Shown here: one piece after another, positions 41,973-50,265 of the stretch | Layout: every line of letters begins with the position of its first letter | Position numbering within the stretch: position 1 is the first letter of the stretch | Source: Streptomyces gardneri | GTDB taxonomy: Bacteria; Actinomycetota; Actinomycetes; Streptomycetales; Streptomycetaceae | Direction: 5' to 3' | Assembly (NCBI RefSeq): GCF_006539185.1 | Contig: NZ_BJMN01000014.1 | Coordinates: 124,001-188,000 of the forward strand | Length of the DNA: 64,000 nucleotides | Program-made: the position numbers and the translations under genes | The notes under the pieces: model-generated | What the model was told of the DNA's origin: nothing | Databases searched by the model: none | The model's input: only the letters and a program-made list of their open reading frames with translations

Positions 41973-44099
41973 ATGGAACCGACCGAGAGCGTCGCCCCGG
42001 CCCCACGGCCGTACGGCCGTGTGGTCCCCACGGGCCTCACCTCCCGGCTGCCCGCAGCCGTGGTGGGCATCGCCGCCGTCGTGCTCGTCGTCGGCCTCCA
42101 GCGGGCCCTGAGCACCGGACACGGACTCTTCCCCGGCGGTGCCGCGGGCTGGTCCCTCGCCGTCCTCACCGGCCTCATCGTCGGTCACCTGGTCGCGCTC
42201 GGCCGCGACCGCTGGTGGGGCGGCACGGGCTCCGGCGCCGCCCTCACCCTCGCCGTGCTCCTGCTGTACGGCTGGGTGCCCGCCGGACTCGTCTCGCTGA
42301 CCGTCGTCGCCCTCGTCGGCGCCGCCCGCCGGCACCGCTGGCGACAGGGCCTGCTGCACGGCGCCGCCGACGTCCTCGGGGTCGCCGCCGCCGCCCTCGT
42401 CCTCGCCGTCTTCGGGGACGTACCGACCGTCGAGGAGCCCTGGCAGCCCCTCGACTGGACGATCGGGGACCTCCCGGAAGTCGTCCTCGCCGCGGCCGCC
42501 TACCTCGTGGTGACCCGGATCCTGCTGTGGTACACGCTCGCGCCCCAGGGCCGCGGACTGCCCACCATCGCCCGCACCGCCCTCCTCCGGCAGGGCCTCG
42601 TCGCCGTCGCCCTGCTCGGCATCGCGCCGCTCATCTGCGTCGTCGCCGCCACCCGGCCCGTCCTCCTGCCCCTCTTCGCCGTCCCCCTCATCGCCCTCGA
42701 CTCCACCCTGTGGATCGCCCGGGCCCGCGCCGAGGAACAGCTGCGCGACCCGCTGACCGGGCTCCCCAACCGCCAGTGGCTCCTGGAGCGGGCCTGGACG
42801 GCCCTGGAGGAGGCCGAGGGCGAAGGCGCCCGCGCCGCCCTGGTCCTGATCGACCTCGACCGCTTCCGCTCGGTCAACGACACCCTCGGGCACCTCGCGG
42901 GCGACCGGCTGCTCCTCCAGATCGCGGAACGGCTCCGCCTCGCCCTGCCCCACGGCGCCGAGGCCGCCCGGCTCGGCGGCGACGAGTTCGCCGTCCTGCT
43001 GCCCACCGCCGACTCCACCACCAGCGCCCAGCGCGTCGCCCGCCACCTCGTCGCCGAACTCTCCTCCCCGCTCGACCTCGACGGACTCACCCTCGTCCTG
43101 GAGGCCAGTGCGGGCGTCGCCGTCTTCCCCGACCACGCCCTCGACGCCGAGGGCCTGCTGCGCCGCGCCGACGTCGCCATGTACCAGGCCAAGCGGGACC
43201 GCACGGGCGTCGAGGTCTACGAGTCCAAGCGCGACTCCAACACCCCCGACCGCCTCGGCCTCCTCGGCGACCTGCGCCGCGCTCTCGACGCGGGCGAGGT
43301 CGAACTCCACTACCAGCCCAAGGTCCGCTTCGACGGCCAGGTCGCGGGCCTGGAGGCGCTCGTCCGCTGGGTCCATCCGGAGCGCGGGAAGGTCCCGCCG
43401 GACGAGTTCATCGCCATCGCCGAGTCCTCCGGCCTGATGCCCCACCTCACCGAGTACGTCCTGGAGACCGCCCTCGCGCAGGTGGCCCGCTGGCGCACCC
43501 AGGGCCTCAACGTCCCGGTCGCCGTGAACGTCTCGCCGCGCGACGTCCACACCCCCGGCTTCGCGGGCGCCGTCGCGGCCCGCCTCGCCCGCCACGGCGT
43601 CCCGGCCGGCGCCCTCCAGCTGGAGATAACGGAGCACGTGCTCCTGGAGGACCCCCAGCGGGCCGCCGACACGCTCAACGGCCTCACCGGCCACGGCGTC
43701 AAGATGTCCCTCGACGACTTCGGCACCGGCTACTCCTCCCTCGTCCACCTGCGCCGGCTGCCCGTCAGCGAACTGAAGATCGACCGCTCCTTCGTCGCCC
43801 GGCTCGCCGTCGACACCGAGGACGCCGAGATCGTCCGCTGCACCCTCGACCTCGCCCACTCCCTCGGCCTCCTCGTCGTGGCCGAGGGCGTGGAGGACGA
43901 CGAGACCTGGGAGCGCCTCCGCGACCTGGGCTGCGACGCCGTCCAGGGCTGGCTGGTCGCCGCCGCGATGCCGCCCGCCGAGGCGACCGCCTGGCTCCTG
44001 GCCCGCGGCGAGCACGGCTGGCGCCGCCCCGCCGACATCGCCGCCGACCTCGCCGCCGAAGTGGACCTCGACCACCCCTCGGGCCAGGTCGTCCCGTAG
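41973..44099 (+). CDS. rmdB: Membrane GGDEF-EAL protein (RmdB-like cyclic-di-GMP enzyme)
   Basis: This 708-aa protein has about six or seven transmembrane helices in the first 240 residues, then a GGDEF domain with intact GGDEF at residues 335-339 and an EAL domain with intact EAL at 461-463. Other EAL catalytic residues are present: Asn in NVSPRDV, Glu in LEITEHVL, DDFGTGYSSL, Lys in KIDRSF and AEGVED. Phosphodiesterase activity is therefore expected; synthase activity is possible. Position between ligA and gatC and the architecture match S. coelicolor RmdB (SCO5495), by memory. It probably influences development through BldD-sensed c-di-GMP. Confidence 0.88.
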   Translation: MEPTESVAPAPRPYGRVVPTGLTSRLPAAVVGIAAVVLVVGLQRALSTGHGLFPGGAAGWSLAVLTGLIVGHLVALGRDRWWGGTGSGAALTLAVLLLYGWVPAGLVSLTVVALVGAARRHRWRQGLLHGAADVLGVAAAALVLAVFGDVPTVEEPWQPLDWTIGDLPEVVLAAAAYLVVTRILLWYTLAPQGRGLPTIARTALLRQGLVAVALLGIAPLICVVAATRPVLLPLFAVPLIALDSTLWIARARAEEQLRDPLTGLPNRQWLLERAWTALEEAEGEGARAALVLIDLDRFRSVNDTLGHLAGDRLLLQIAERLRLALPHGAEAARLGGDEFAVLLPTADSTTSAQRVARHLVAELSSPLDLDGLTLVLEASAGVAVFPDHALDAEGLLRRADVAMYQAKRDRTGVEVYESKRDSNTPDRLGLLGDLRRALDAGEVELHYQPKVRFDGQVAGLEALVRWVHPERGKVPPDEFIAIAESSGLMPHLTEYVLETALAQVARWRTQGLNVPVAVNVSPRDVHTPGFAGAVAARLARHGVPAGALQLEITEHVLLEDPQRAADTLNGLTGHGVKMSLDDFGTGYSSLVHLRRLPVSELKIDRSFVARLAVDTEDAEIVRCTLDLAHSLGLLVVAEGVEDDETWERLRDLGCDAVQGWLVAAAMPPAEATAWLLARGEHGWRRPADIAADLAAEVDLDHPSGQVVP

Positions 44100-44192
44100 G
44101 ACGTGTCACGCCCGGGGCCGACCGTTTCACGGGGAGCGGCACCGGCCCCATAGGATGGACCAAACCATCAAGCTCACCCCGTGAGGAACCGC

Positions 44193-44489
44193 ATGCCTGG
44201 CATCACGCGCGAGGAGGTCGCCCACCTCGCACGGCTGGCGCGTCTGGAGCTGAAGGGCGAAGAACTCGATCACTTCGCCGGCCAGCTCGACGACATCATC
44301 GGCGCGGTCGCCCGCGTCTCCGAGGTCGCCGACCAAGACGTACCGCCGACCTCTCACCCGCTGCCGCTGACCAATGTCATGCGCGCGGACGAGGTCCGTC
44401 CGTCGCTCACCCCCGAGCAGGCGCTCTCCGGCGCCCCGGCCCAGGAGCAGCAGCGTTTCAAGGTGCCGCAGATCCTGGGGGAGGACTAA
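44193..44489 (+). CDS. gatC: Asp-tRNA(Asn)/Glu-tRNA(Gln) amidotransferase subunit C
   Basis: This 98-aa subunit wraps the interface of GatA and GatB and stabilises the transamidase. Family features are [17 protein letters not shown] at the N-terminus and [15 protein letters not shown] with VPQIL near the end. ATG 44193 follows GAGGAA at five bases; GTG 44181 is in frame but too close to that site. TAGGAT at 44151-44156 is a candidate -10 box. It is the first gene of gatC-gatA-(small protein)-gatB. Confidence 0.96.
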   Translation: MPGITREEVAHLARLARLELKGEELDHFAGQLDDIIGAVARVSEVADQDVPPTSHPLPLTNVMRADEVRPSLTPEQALSGAPAQEQQRFKVPQILGED

Positions 44490-44495
44490 CAAGTC

Positions 44496-45995
44496 ATGAC
44501 GGACAACAACATCATCAAGCTCACGGCCGCCGAGATCGCCGGGAAGATCGCCGCCGGCGAGCTCACCGCGGTCGAGGTGACCGAGGCCCACCTCGCCCGT
44601 ATCGAGGCCGTCGACGAGAAGGTCCACGCCTTCCTGCACGTCGACCGCGAGGGCGCTCTCGCGCAGGCGCGCGCCGTCGACGAGAAGCGCGCCCGTGGCG
44701 AGAAGCTCGGCCCGCTGGCCGGCGTCCCGCTCGCACTCAAGGACATCTTCACCACCGTCGGCATGCCGACGACCGTGGGCTCGAAGATCCTGGAGGGCTG
44801 GATCCCGCCGTACGACGCGACCCTGGTCAAGAACCTCAAGGCCGCCGACGTCGTCATCCTCGGCAAGACCAACATGGACGAGTTCGCGATGGGCTCCTCC
44901 ACGGAGAACAGCGCCTACGGTCCGACCGGCAACCCCTGGGACCTGACCCGGATCCCCGGCGGCTCCGGCGGTGGCTCCTCGGCCGCCCTCGCCGCGTACG
45001 AGGCCCCGCTCGCCATCGGCACGGACACCGGCGGCTCCATCCGCCAGCCCGCCGCCGTCACCGGCACGGTCGGCGTCAAGCCGACCTACGGCGGCGTCTC
45101 CCGCTTCGGCATGGTGGCCTTCTCCTCCTCCCTCGACCAGGGCGGCCCCTGCGCCCGTACGGTCCTGGACGCGGCCCTCCTGCACGAGGCGATCGCCGGG
45201 CACGACCCGCTCGACTCGACCTCCATCGACGCCCCGGTCCCGCCGGTCGTCGAGGCCGCCCGGAACGGCTCGGTCGCCGGCATGCGCGTCGGCGTCGTCA
45301 AGCAGTTCCGCGGCGAGGGCTACCAGGCCGGTGTCGTGCAGCGCTTCGACGAGTCCGTCGAGCTGCTCAAGTCGCTGGGCGCCGAGATCGTCGAGCTGGA
45401 CTGCCCGACCTTCGACCTCGCCCTGTCGGCGTACTACCTGATCGCGCCGTCCGAGTGCTCCTCGAACCTGGCCCGCTTCGACGCCATGCGCTACGGCCTC
45501 CGGGTCGGCGACGACGGCACGCGGTCCGCCGAGGACGTCACCGCCCTCACCCGTGAGGCCGGCTTCGGCGACGAGGTCAAGCGCCGCATCATCCTCGGTA
45601 CGTACGCGCTGAGCTCCGGCTACTACGACGCGTACTACGGCTCGGCCCAGAAGGTCCGGACCCTCATCACCCGCGAGTTCGAGAAGGCCTTCGAGGAGGT
45701 GGACGTGATCGTCTCCCCGACGACCCCCACCACTGCCTTCCCGATCGGCGAGCGCGCCGACGACCCGATGGCGATGTACCTCGCGGACCTGTGCACCATC
45801 CCGACCAACCTGGCCGGCAACGCCGCGATGTCGCTGCCCTGCGGCCTCGCGCCCGAGGACGGTCTGCCGGTCGGCCTGCAGATCATCGCTCCCGCCATGA
45901 AGGACGACCGGCTGTACAAGGTCGGCGCCGCCGTCGAGGCCGCCTTCGTGGAAAAGTGGGGGCACCCGCTGCTTGAGGAGGCTCCGTCGCTGTGA
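44496..45995 (+). CDS. gatA: Asp-tRNA(Asn)/Glu-tRNA(Gln) amidotransferase subunit A
   Basis: GatA is the glutaminase subunit (499 aa) that releases ammonia used to amidate mischarged Glu-tRNA(Gln) or Asp-tRNA(Asn). It is an amidase-signature enzyme: Lys in [11 protein letters not shown], the Gly/Ser-rich motif [15 protein letters not shown], the cis-Ser and nucleophile Ser in [12 protein letters not shown] are all visible. It starts six bases after gatC. Its stop overlaps a GTG of the small gene that follows. Confidence 0.97.
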   Translation: MTDNNIIKLTAAEIAGKIAAGELTAVEVTEAHLARIEAVDEKVHAFLHVDREGALAQARAVDEKRARGEKLGPLAGVPLALKDIFTTVGMPTTVGSKILEGWIPPYDATLVKNLKAADVVILGKTNMDEFAMGSSTENSAYGPTGNPWDLTRIPGGSGGGSSAALAAYEAPLAIGTDTGGSIRQPAAVTGTVGVKPTYGGVSRFGMVAFSSSLDQGGPCARTVLDAALLHEAIAGHDPLDSTSIDAPVPPVVEAARNGSVAGMRVGVVKQFRGEGYQAGVVQRFDESVELLKSLGAEIVELDCPTFDLALSAYYLIAPSECSSNLARFDAMRYGLRVGDDGTRSAEDVTALTREAGFGDEVKRRIILGTYALSSGYYDAYYGSAQKVRTLITREFEKAFEEVDVIVSPTTPTTAFPIGERADDPMAMYLADLCTIPTNLAGNAAMSLPCGLAPEDGLPVGLQIIAPAMKDDRLYKVGAAVEAAFVEKWGHPLLEEAPSL

Positions 45996-46000
45996 GTGCC

Positions 46001-46234
46001 ATGGCAAAGAAGGCCAAGAACTTCAAGAAGTCGAAGACCGGCGTCTACGTCTCGCTGGCCACCACCGCGTTCGGCGCCGTCAGTGTCGCCAAGCAGGCCA
46101 AGCTGGCCCGCAACGACAACGACACCCTGCGGCTGATCGACGCCGCCGTGTCCGCCGCCGCCATCGTTACCGGCCTGGCGATCCTCTACCGGGAGCTCAA
46201 GCGCCTGGGCGACGACGACGTCCTGCTGGGCTGA
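46001..46234 (+). CDS. Small basic membrane-associated protein inside the gat operon
   Basis: This 77-aa protein has a very basic N-terminus ([14 protein letters not shown]), a weakly hydrophobic segment at about residues 15-30 and a clearer helix near 47-64 ([18 protein letters not shown]), ending in [12 protein letters not shown] do not recognise a family with known function, though the same position is occupied in other Streptomyces as far as I recall. GTG 45992, overlapping the gatA stop, would add three residues and allow coupling; ATG 46001 is the alternative given here. Its place between gatA and gatB guarantees co-expression with the transamidase. Confidence 0.8.
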   Translation: MAKKAKNFKKSKTGVYVSLATTAFGAVSVAKQAKLARNDNDTLRLIDAAVSAAAIVTGLAILYRELKRLGDDDVLLG

Positions 46235-46250
46235 GAGGGAAAGTCTCACC

Positions 46251-47762
46251 GTGACTGTCACTGAACTGCTGTCGTACGACGCGGCCCTCGCGGCGTTCGA
46301 CCCCGTCATGGGCCTGGAGGTCCATGTCGAGCTCGGCACCAAGACGAAGATGTTCTGCGGCTGCTCGACCGAGCTGGGCGCGGAGCCGAACTCGCAGACG
46401 TGCCCGACCTGCCTCGGCCTGCCCGGCTCGCTGCCGGTGGTCAACGCGATCGGCATCGAGTCCGCGATCAAGATCGGTCTCGCGCTGAACTGCGAGATCG
46501 CCGAGTGGTGCCGCTTCGCCCGGAAGAACTACTTCTATCCGGACATGCCGAAGAACTTCCAGACCTCCCAGTACGACGAGCCGATCGCCTTCAACGGCTA
46601 CCTGGACGTCCAGCTGGAGGACGGCGAGATCTTCCGCGTGGAGATCGAGCGCGCCCACATGGAGGAGGACACCGGCAAGTCCACCCACATCGGTGGCGCG
46701 ACCGGCCGCATCCACGGCGCCTCGCACTCCCTGCTCGACTACAACCGGGCCGGCATCCCGCTCATCGAGATCGTCACCAAGCCGATCGAGGGCGCGGGCG
46801 AGCGGGCCCCCGAGGTCGCCAAGGCGTACGTCGCCGAGCTGCGCGAGCTGATCCGTGCCCTGGGCGTCTCCGAGGCGCGCATGGACAAGGGCCAGATGCG
46901 CTGCGACGTGAACCTGTCGCTGCGTCCGAACGGCACCAAGACCTTCGGCACCCGCTCGGAGACGAAGAACGTCAACTCGCTCCGTTCGGTGGAGCGTGCG
47001 GCGCGCTTCGAGATCCAGCGCCACGCGGCCGTGCTCACCTCCGGTGGCACGATCGTGCAGGAGACCCGTCACTTCCACGAGGACGACGGCTCCACCACCG
47101 CCGGCCGCATCAAGGACAACGCCGAGGACTACCGGTACTTCCCGGAGCCCGACCTCGTCCCCGTCGCCCCGGCCCGCGCGTGGGTCGAGGAGCTCCGGGG
47201 CGGTCTGCCCGAGCTGCCGCGCGTGCGCCGCAACCGGCTGCGCGAGGAGTGGGGCGTGTCCGAGCTGGACATGCAGTCCATCCTCAACGCGGGCGCGGTC
47301 GACTCGATCGTCGCCACGATCGAGGCGGGCGCGGACGCGACCTCGGCCCGCAAGTGGTGGATGGGCGAGCTCGCCCGTAACGCCAACGAGCAGGGCGTCT
47401 CGCTGGAGGAGCTGGCGATCACCCCGTCGGACGTGGCCCGGGTCTCGGCCCTGGTCGCCGCCGGCGATCTGAACGACAAGCTGGCCCGCCAGGTCATCGA
47501 GGGCGTTCTCGCCGGCGAGGGCACCCCGGACGAGGTCGTCGAGAAGCGCGGTCTGAAGGTCGTCTCCGACGACGGCGCGCTCGGCACGGCGGTCGACGAG
47601 GCCATCGCGGGCAACGCGGGCATCGCCGACAAGATCCGCGGCGGCAAGGTCGCCGCGGTCGGCGCCCTGGTGGGTGCGGTCATGAAGGCCACCCGCGGCC
47701 AGGCGGACGCGGCGAAGGTCAAGGACCTGATCCTGGAGAAGCTGGGCGTCAGCGAGGGCTGA
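46251..47762 (+). CDS. gatB: Asp-tRNA(Asn)/Glu-tRNA(Gln) amidotransferase subunit B
   Basis: GatB (503 aa) binds the tRNA and activates the misacylated Glu or Asp with ATP. Typical motifs are [18 protein letters not shown], the Cys pair in [46 protein letters not shown] and DVNLSLRP. The C-terminal YqeY-like tail runs from about residue 355 to the end. GTG 46251 follows GAGAGGGA. The operon is closed by a hairpin at 47788-47823. Confidence 0.97.
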   Translation: MTVTELLSYDAALAAFDPVMGLEVHVELGTKTKMFCGCSTELGAEPNSQTCPTCLGLPGSLPVVNAIGIESAIKIGLALNCEIAEWCRFARKNYFYPDMPKNFQTSQYDEPIAFNGYLDVQLEDGEIFRVEIERAHMEEDTGKSTHIGGATGRIHGASHSLLDYNRAGIPLIEIVTKPIEGAGERAPEVAKAYVAELRELIRALGVSEARMDKGQMRCDVNLSLRPNGTKTFGTRSETKNVNSLRSVERAARFEIQRHAAVLTSGGTIVQETRHFHEDDGSTTAGRIKDNAEDYRYFPEPDLVPVAPARAWVEELRGGLPELPRVRRNRLREEWGVSELDMQSILNAGAVDSIVATIEAGADATSARKWWMGELARNANEQGVSLEELAITPSDVARVSALVAAGDLNDKLARQVIEGVLAGEGTPDEVVEKRGLKVVSDDGALGTAVDEAIAGNAGIADKIRGGKVAAVGALVGAVMKATRGQADAAKVKDLILEKLGVSEG

Positions 47763-47787
47763 TCCTCCTGGGACCCGGTGGTACGAG

Positions 47788-47823
47788 GGGCGGTACGGCT
47801 GTCGCGAGACGGCGGTACCGCCC
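47788..47823 (+). terminator. Terminator of the gat operon
   Basis: GGGCGGTAC (47788-47796) pairs with GTACCGCCC (47815-47823), and the inner GCTGTC/GACGGC continues the stem after a one-base mismatch, with loop GCGA. It is followed by TTCGT. Confidence 0.85.
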
Positions 47824-48025
47824 TTCGTCCGTGAAGGGTCCGCCGGGCCGTCGGCCCGCGATTCGGCGCCCCACACCTGAGCACTTGGACTTCCGTGACG
47901 ACCTGATGGACGTTCACCACCGCGTCCCCGCCGGGTCTTCTCTGTGTCACCCCGCCTCACTACCGTCCCCGTCGTACCACCAATGGCTCGAAGGCGAACC
48001 ATTGGCCGTCGACTGGAGGTCGGTC

Positions 48026-50128
48026 TTGTCATCCGAGAAGTCCCCCGAGCTGTCCCGCAGAAGGCTCCTCGCGCTGGGCGGCGGCGCCCTCGGTGTCGCC
48101 GCGGCCGGCTCGTTGTTGCCGCCGTCCCTGCAGGCCGCGATGGCCGCGGAGCCCCCGGCCGGCGGGATGGGGGCGGTGCGGCACGTGGTCGTCCTCATGC
48201 AGGAGAACCGTTCCTTCGACCACTACTTCGGGACCCTTCGGGGTGTCCGCGGATTCGGTGACCGCAACGCCATCGAGCTGCCCTCCGGCAAGCCGGTGTT
48301 CGAGCAGCCCGCCGCGCTCGGCAGGACCGTGCTGCCGTTCCCGATCCGCGGCGCCGCCGAGACGCAGCAGAAGGACCTCCAGTACATCGGCGACCTCGAC
48401 CACTCCTGGAGCGGCGGCGGCAAGGCCTGGCGCGGCGGCTGGATGGACGGCTGGGTCTCGGCCAAGACCGCCGCCACCATGGCGTACTACGACCGGCGCG
48501 ACATCCCCCTGCACTACGAGCTCGCCGACACCTTCACCATCTGCGACGCGTACCACTCGTCCATCCACACCTCGACGAGCCCGAACCGCAACCACCTCTG
48601 GTCCGGCTGGACCGGCTTCGAGGCCGACGGCACCCGCGCCGTCACCAACGCCGCCTACGCCGAGGGCACCCACCCCGGCTATGGCTGGCCCACCTACGCC
48701 GAGCGGCTCGAAGCCGCCGGGCGGAGCTGGAAGACGTACACGGAGTGGGAGAACTTCACCGACAACAACATCGAGTTCTTCACCACCTTCAAGAAGATCG
48801 CCCGGAAGGCGCTCGCGCACACCGGCGGGCACACCTTCATGGAGTCCTTCTACGCCGCGGTCCGCGACACCGAGGACCTCGCCGAGCGGACCCGCCTCCT
48901 CGGGCTCCTGGAGGAGGGCGTCGCCGCTCTCACCGAGGCCGAGCGCTCCCTCTTCGAGCGCGGGCTGCGCCGGGTCGAGAGCGGCACCCTCGCCGACGCC
49001 TTCCGCGCCGACATCGCCGCCGGCACGCTCCCCGAGGTCTCCTACCTCGTGCCCTCCGCGATCGACTCGGAGCACCCCGGCTCCTCCTCGCCGATCGCCT
49101 CCGCGAGCCTCGTCTACAAGGTGCTCGACGCCCTCGGCTCGCACCCGGACGTCTGGCGCCACACCGTCGTACTGATCAACTACGACGAGAACGACGGCTT
49201 CTTCGACCACGTGCCGCCGCCGGTCCCGCCCGCCGAGAACACGGACGAGCGCTGGAAGGGCCAGCCCACCGGGCTCGGCATCCGCGTCCCGCTGCTCGTC
49301 GTCTCCCCCTGGTCCGTCGGCGGCTACGTCTGCTCCGAGACCTTCGACCACACCTCGGTGATCCGCTTCCTGGAGAAGCTGACCGGCATCGCCGAGCCCA
49401 ACATCACGCCCTGGCGCCGGGCCGTCACCGGCGACCTCACCTCCGCCTTCGACTTCAAGCGCGGCCGCCGGCAGCCGCCCGTCGAGCAGCCCGGCCCGAT
49501 CCCGCCCTTCACCGGCCGCTGGCGGCCCCAGCCCCCGGCCGTCCAGCAGATGCCCGTCCAGGAGCCCGGCGCCCGTCCGGCCCGCCCCCTGCCGTACCAG
49601 CCGGACGCCTCCGCGACCGTCGCACCCGGGGCCGTGACCGTGGCCCTGCGCAACACCGGCAGGGCGAGCGCGCACTTCGCCCTCTATCCGTACGCGGGCG
49701 AGTTCGCCGTCCCGCAGCACCGGGACGTCAGGGGGACGGGGGAGTGGACCGTCCCCGTTACGGGTGATCATTACCGCTTCACGATCACCGGCCCGAACGG
49801 CTTCCGCCGCGAGTTCGAGGGCCCCGCGGCCGGCGGCGCCGAGCTCGCCACGCGCCTCGACCACCACGACCGTGACCTGCACCTCACCGTGCGGAACACG
49901 GGCACGGCCCCGCTCGCCTTCACCGTCCGGCCGCTCGGGTACGTCGACGAGCGCGACCTCGCCGACTGGACCCGCACGGTCACGGTGAAGCCCGGGAAGA
50001 CCCGTACGGTCGTGCACTCGGCCGCCGACGCGCACGGCTGGTACGACATCGAGGTCACCGCCTCCGGTGGCTTCCGCCGCCGCCTCATGGGCCACATCGA
50101 GAACGGGCGCCCCAGCGTCTCCGGATGA
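48026..50128 (+). CDS. Tat-exported phospholipase C (phosphocholine-specific type)
   Basis: This 700-aa secreted phosphodiesterase hydrolyses phospholipids such as phosphatidylcholine or sphingomyelin. The Tat signal SRRRLLALGGG followed by a hydrophobic stretch occupies about residues 9-45. The phosphoesterase domain has the metal-binding ENRSFDHYFG and YDENDGFFDHVPPP; two DUF756-type C-terminal repeats follow, with paired motifs (GAVTVALRNTGRASAHFALY and DLHLTVRNTGTAPLAFTV). The start is TTG 48026, six bases after GGAGG (48015-48019); no ATG or GTG in frame has comparable support. A long terminator follows. Confidence 0.93.
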   Translation: MSSEKSPELSRRRLLALGGGALGVAAAGSLLPPSLQAAMAAEPPAGGMGAVRHVVVLMQENRSFDHYFGTLRGVRGFGDRNAIELPSGKPVFEQPAALGRTVLPFPIRGAAETQQKDLQYIGDLDHSWSGGGKAWRGGWMDGWVSAKTAATMAYYDRRDIPLHYELADTFTICDAYHSSIHTSTSPNRNHLWSGWTGFEADGTRAVTNAAYAEGTHPGYGWPTYAERLEAAGRSWKTYTEWENFTDNNIEFFTTFKKIARKALAHTGGHTFMESFYAAVRDTEDLAERTRLLGLLEEGVAALTEAERSLFERGLRRVESGTLADAFRADIAAGTLPEVSYLVPSAIDSEHPGSSSPIASASLVYKVLDALGSHPDVWRHTVVLINYDENDGFFDHVPPPVPPAENTDERWKGQPTGLGIRVPLLVVSPWSVGGYVCSETFDHTSVIRFLEKLTGIAEPNITPWRRAVTGDLTSAFDFKRGRRQPPVEQPGPIPPFTGRWRPQPPAVQQMPVQEPGARPARPLPYQPDASATVAPGAVTVALRNTGRASAHFALYPYAGEFAVPQHRDVRGTGEWTVPVTGDHYRFTITGPNGFRREFEGPAAGGAELATRLDHHDRDLHLTVRNTGTAPLAFTVRPLGYVDERDLADWTRTVTVKPGKTRTVVHSAADAHGWYDIEVTASGGFRRRLMGHIENGRPSVSG

Positions 50129-50154
50129 CCCCACCGTCTCCGGACGGCTCCCCT

Positions 50155-50199
50155 CCGTGTGCGGGGGCAGGGACCTCGGTCCCGACCCCCCGCACACGG
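50155..50199 (+). terminator. Long terminator after the phospholipase C gene
   Basis: A 13-bp outer stem (CCGTGTGCGGGGG with 50187-50199) and a 6-bp inner stem (GGGACC at 50170-50175 with GGTCCC at 50178-50183) are separated by a small internal loop. It starts 27 bp after the stop. Confidence 0.88.
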
Positions 50200-50265
50200 C
50201 TGTGAGCATCGACACGAAAGGGACAAACGATCACGTTTGGCTGTAAGAGTGGGCGCAATTAGGTC

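Noticed and set aside
41685..44075. A 796-codon minus-strand open frame opposite the rmdB-like gene
   Set aside because: It has no recognisable motif and lies opposite an intact GGDEF-EAL gene.
44100..44192. GGGGCCG...CGGCCCC inverted repeat before gatC as a terminator
   Set aside because: The stem is only 7 bp with a 22-base loop and would overlap the likely gatC promoter.
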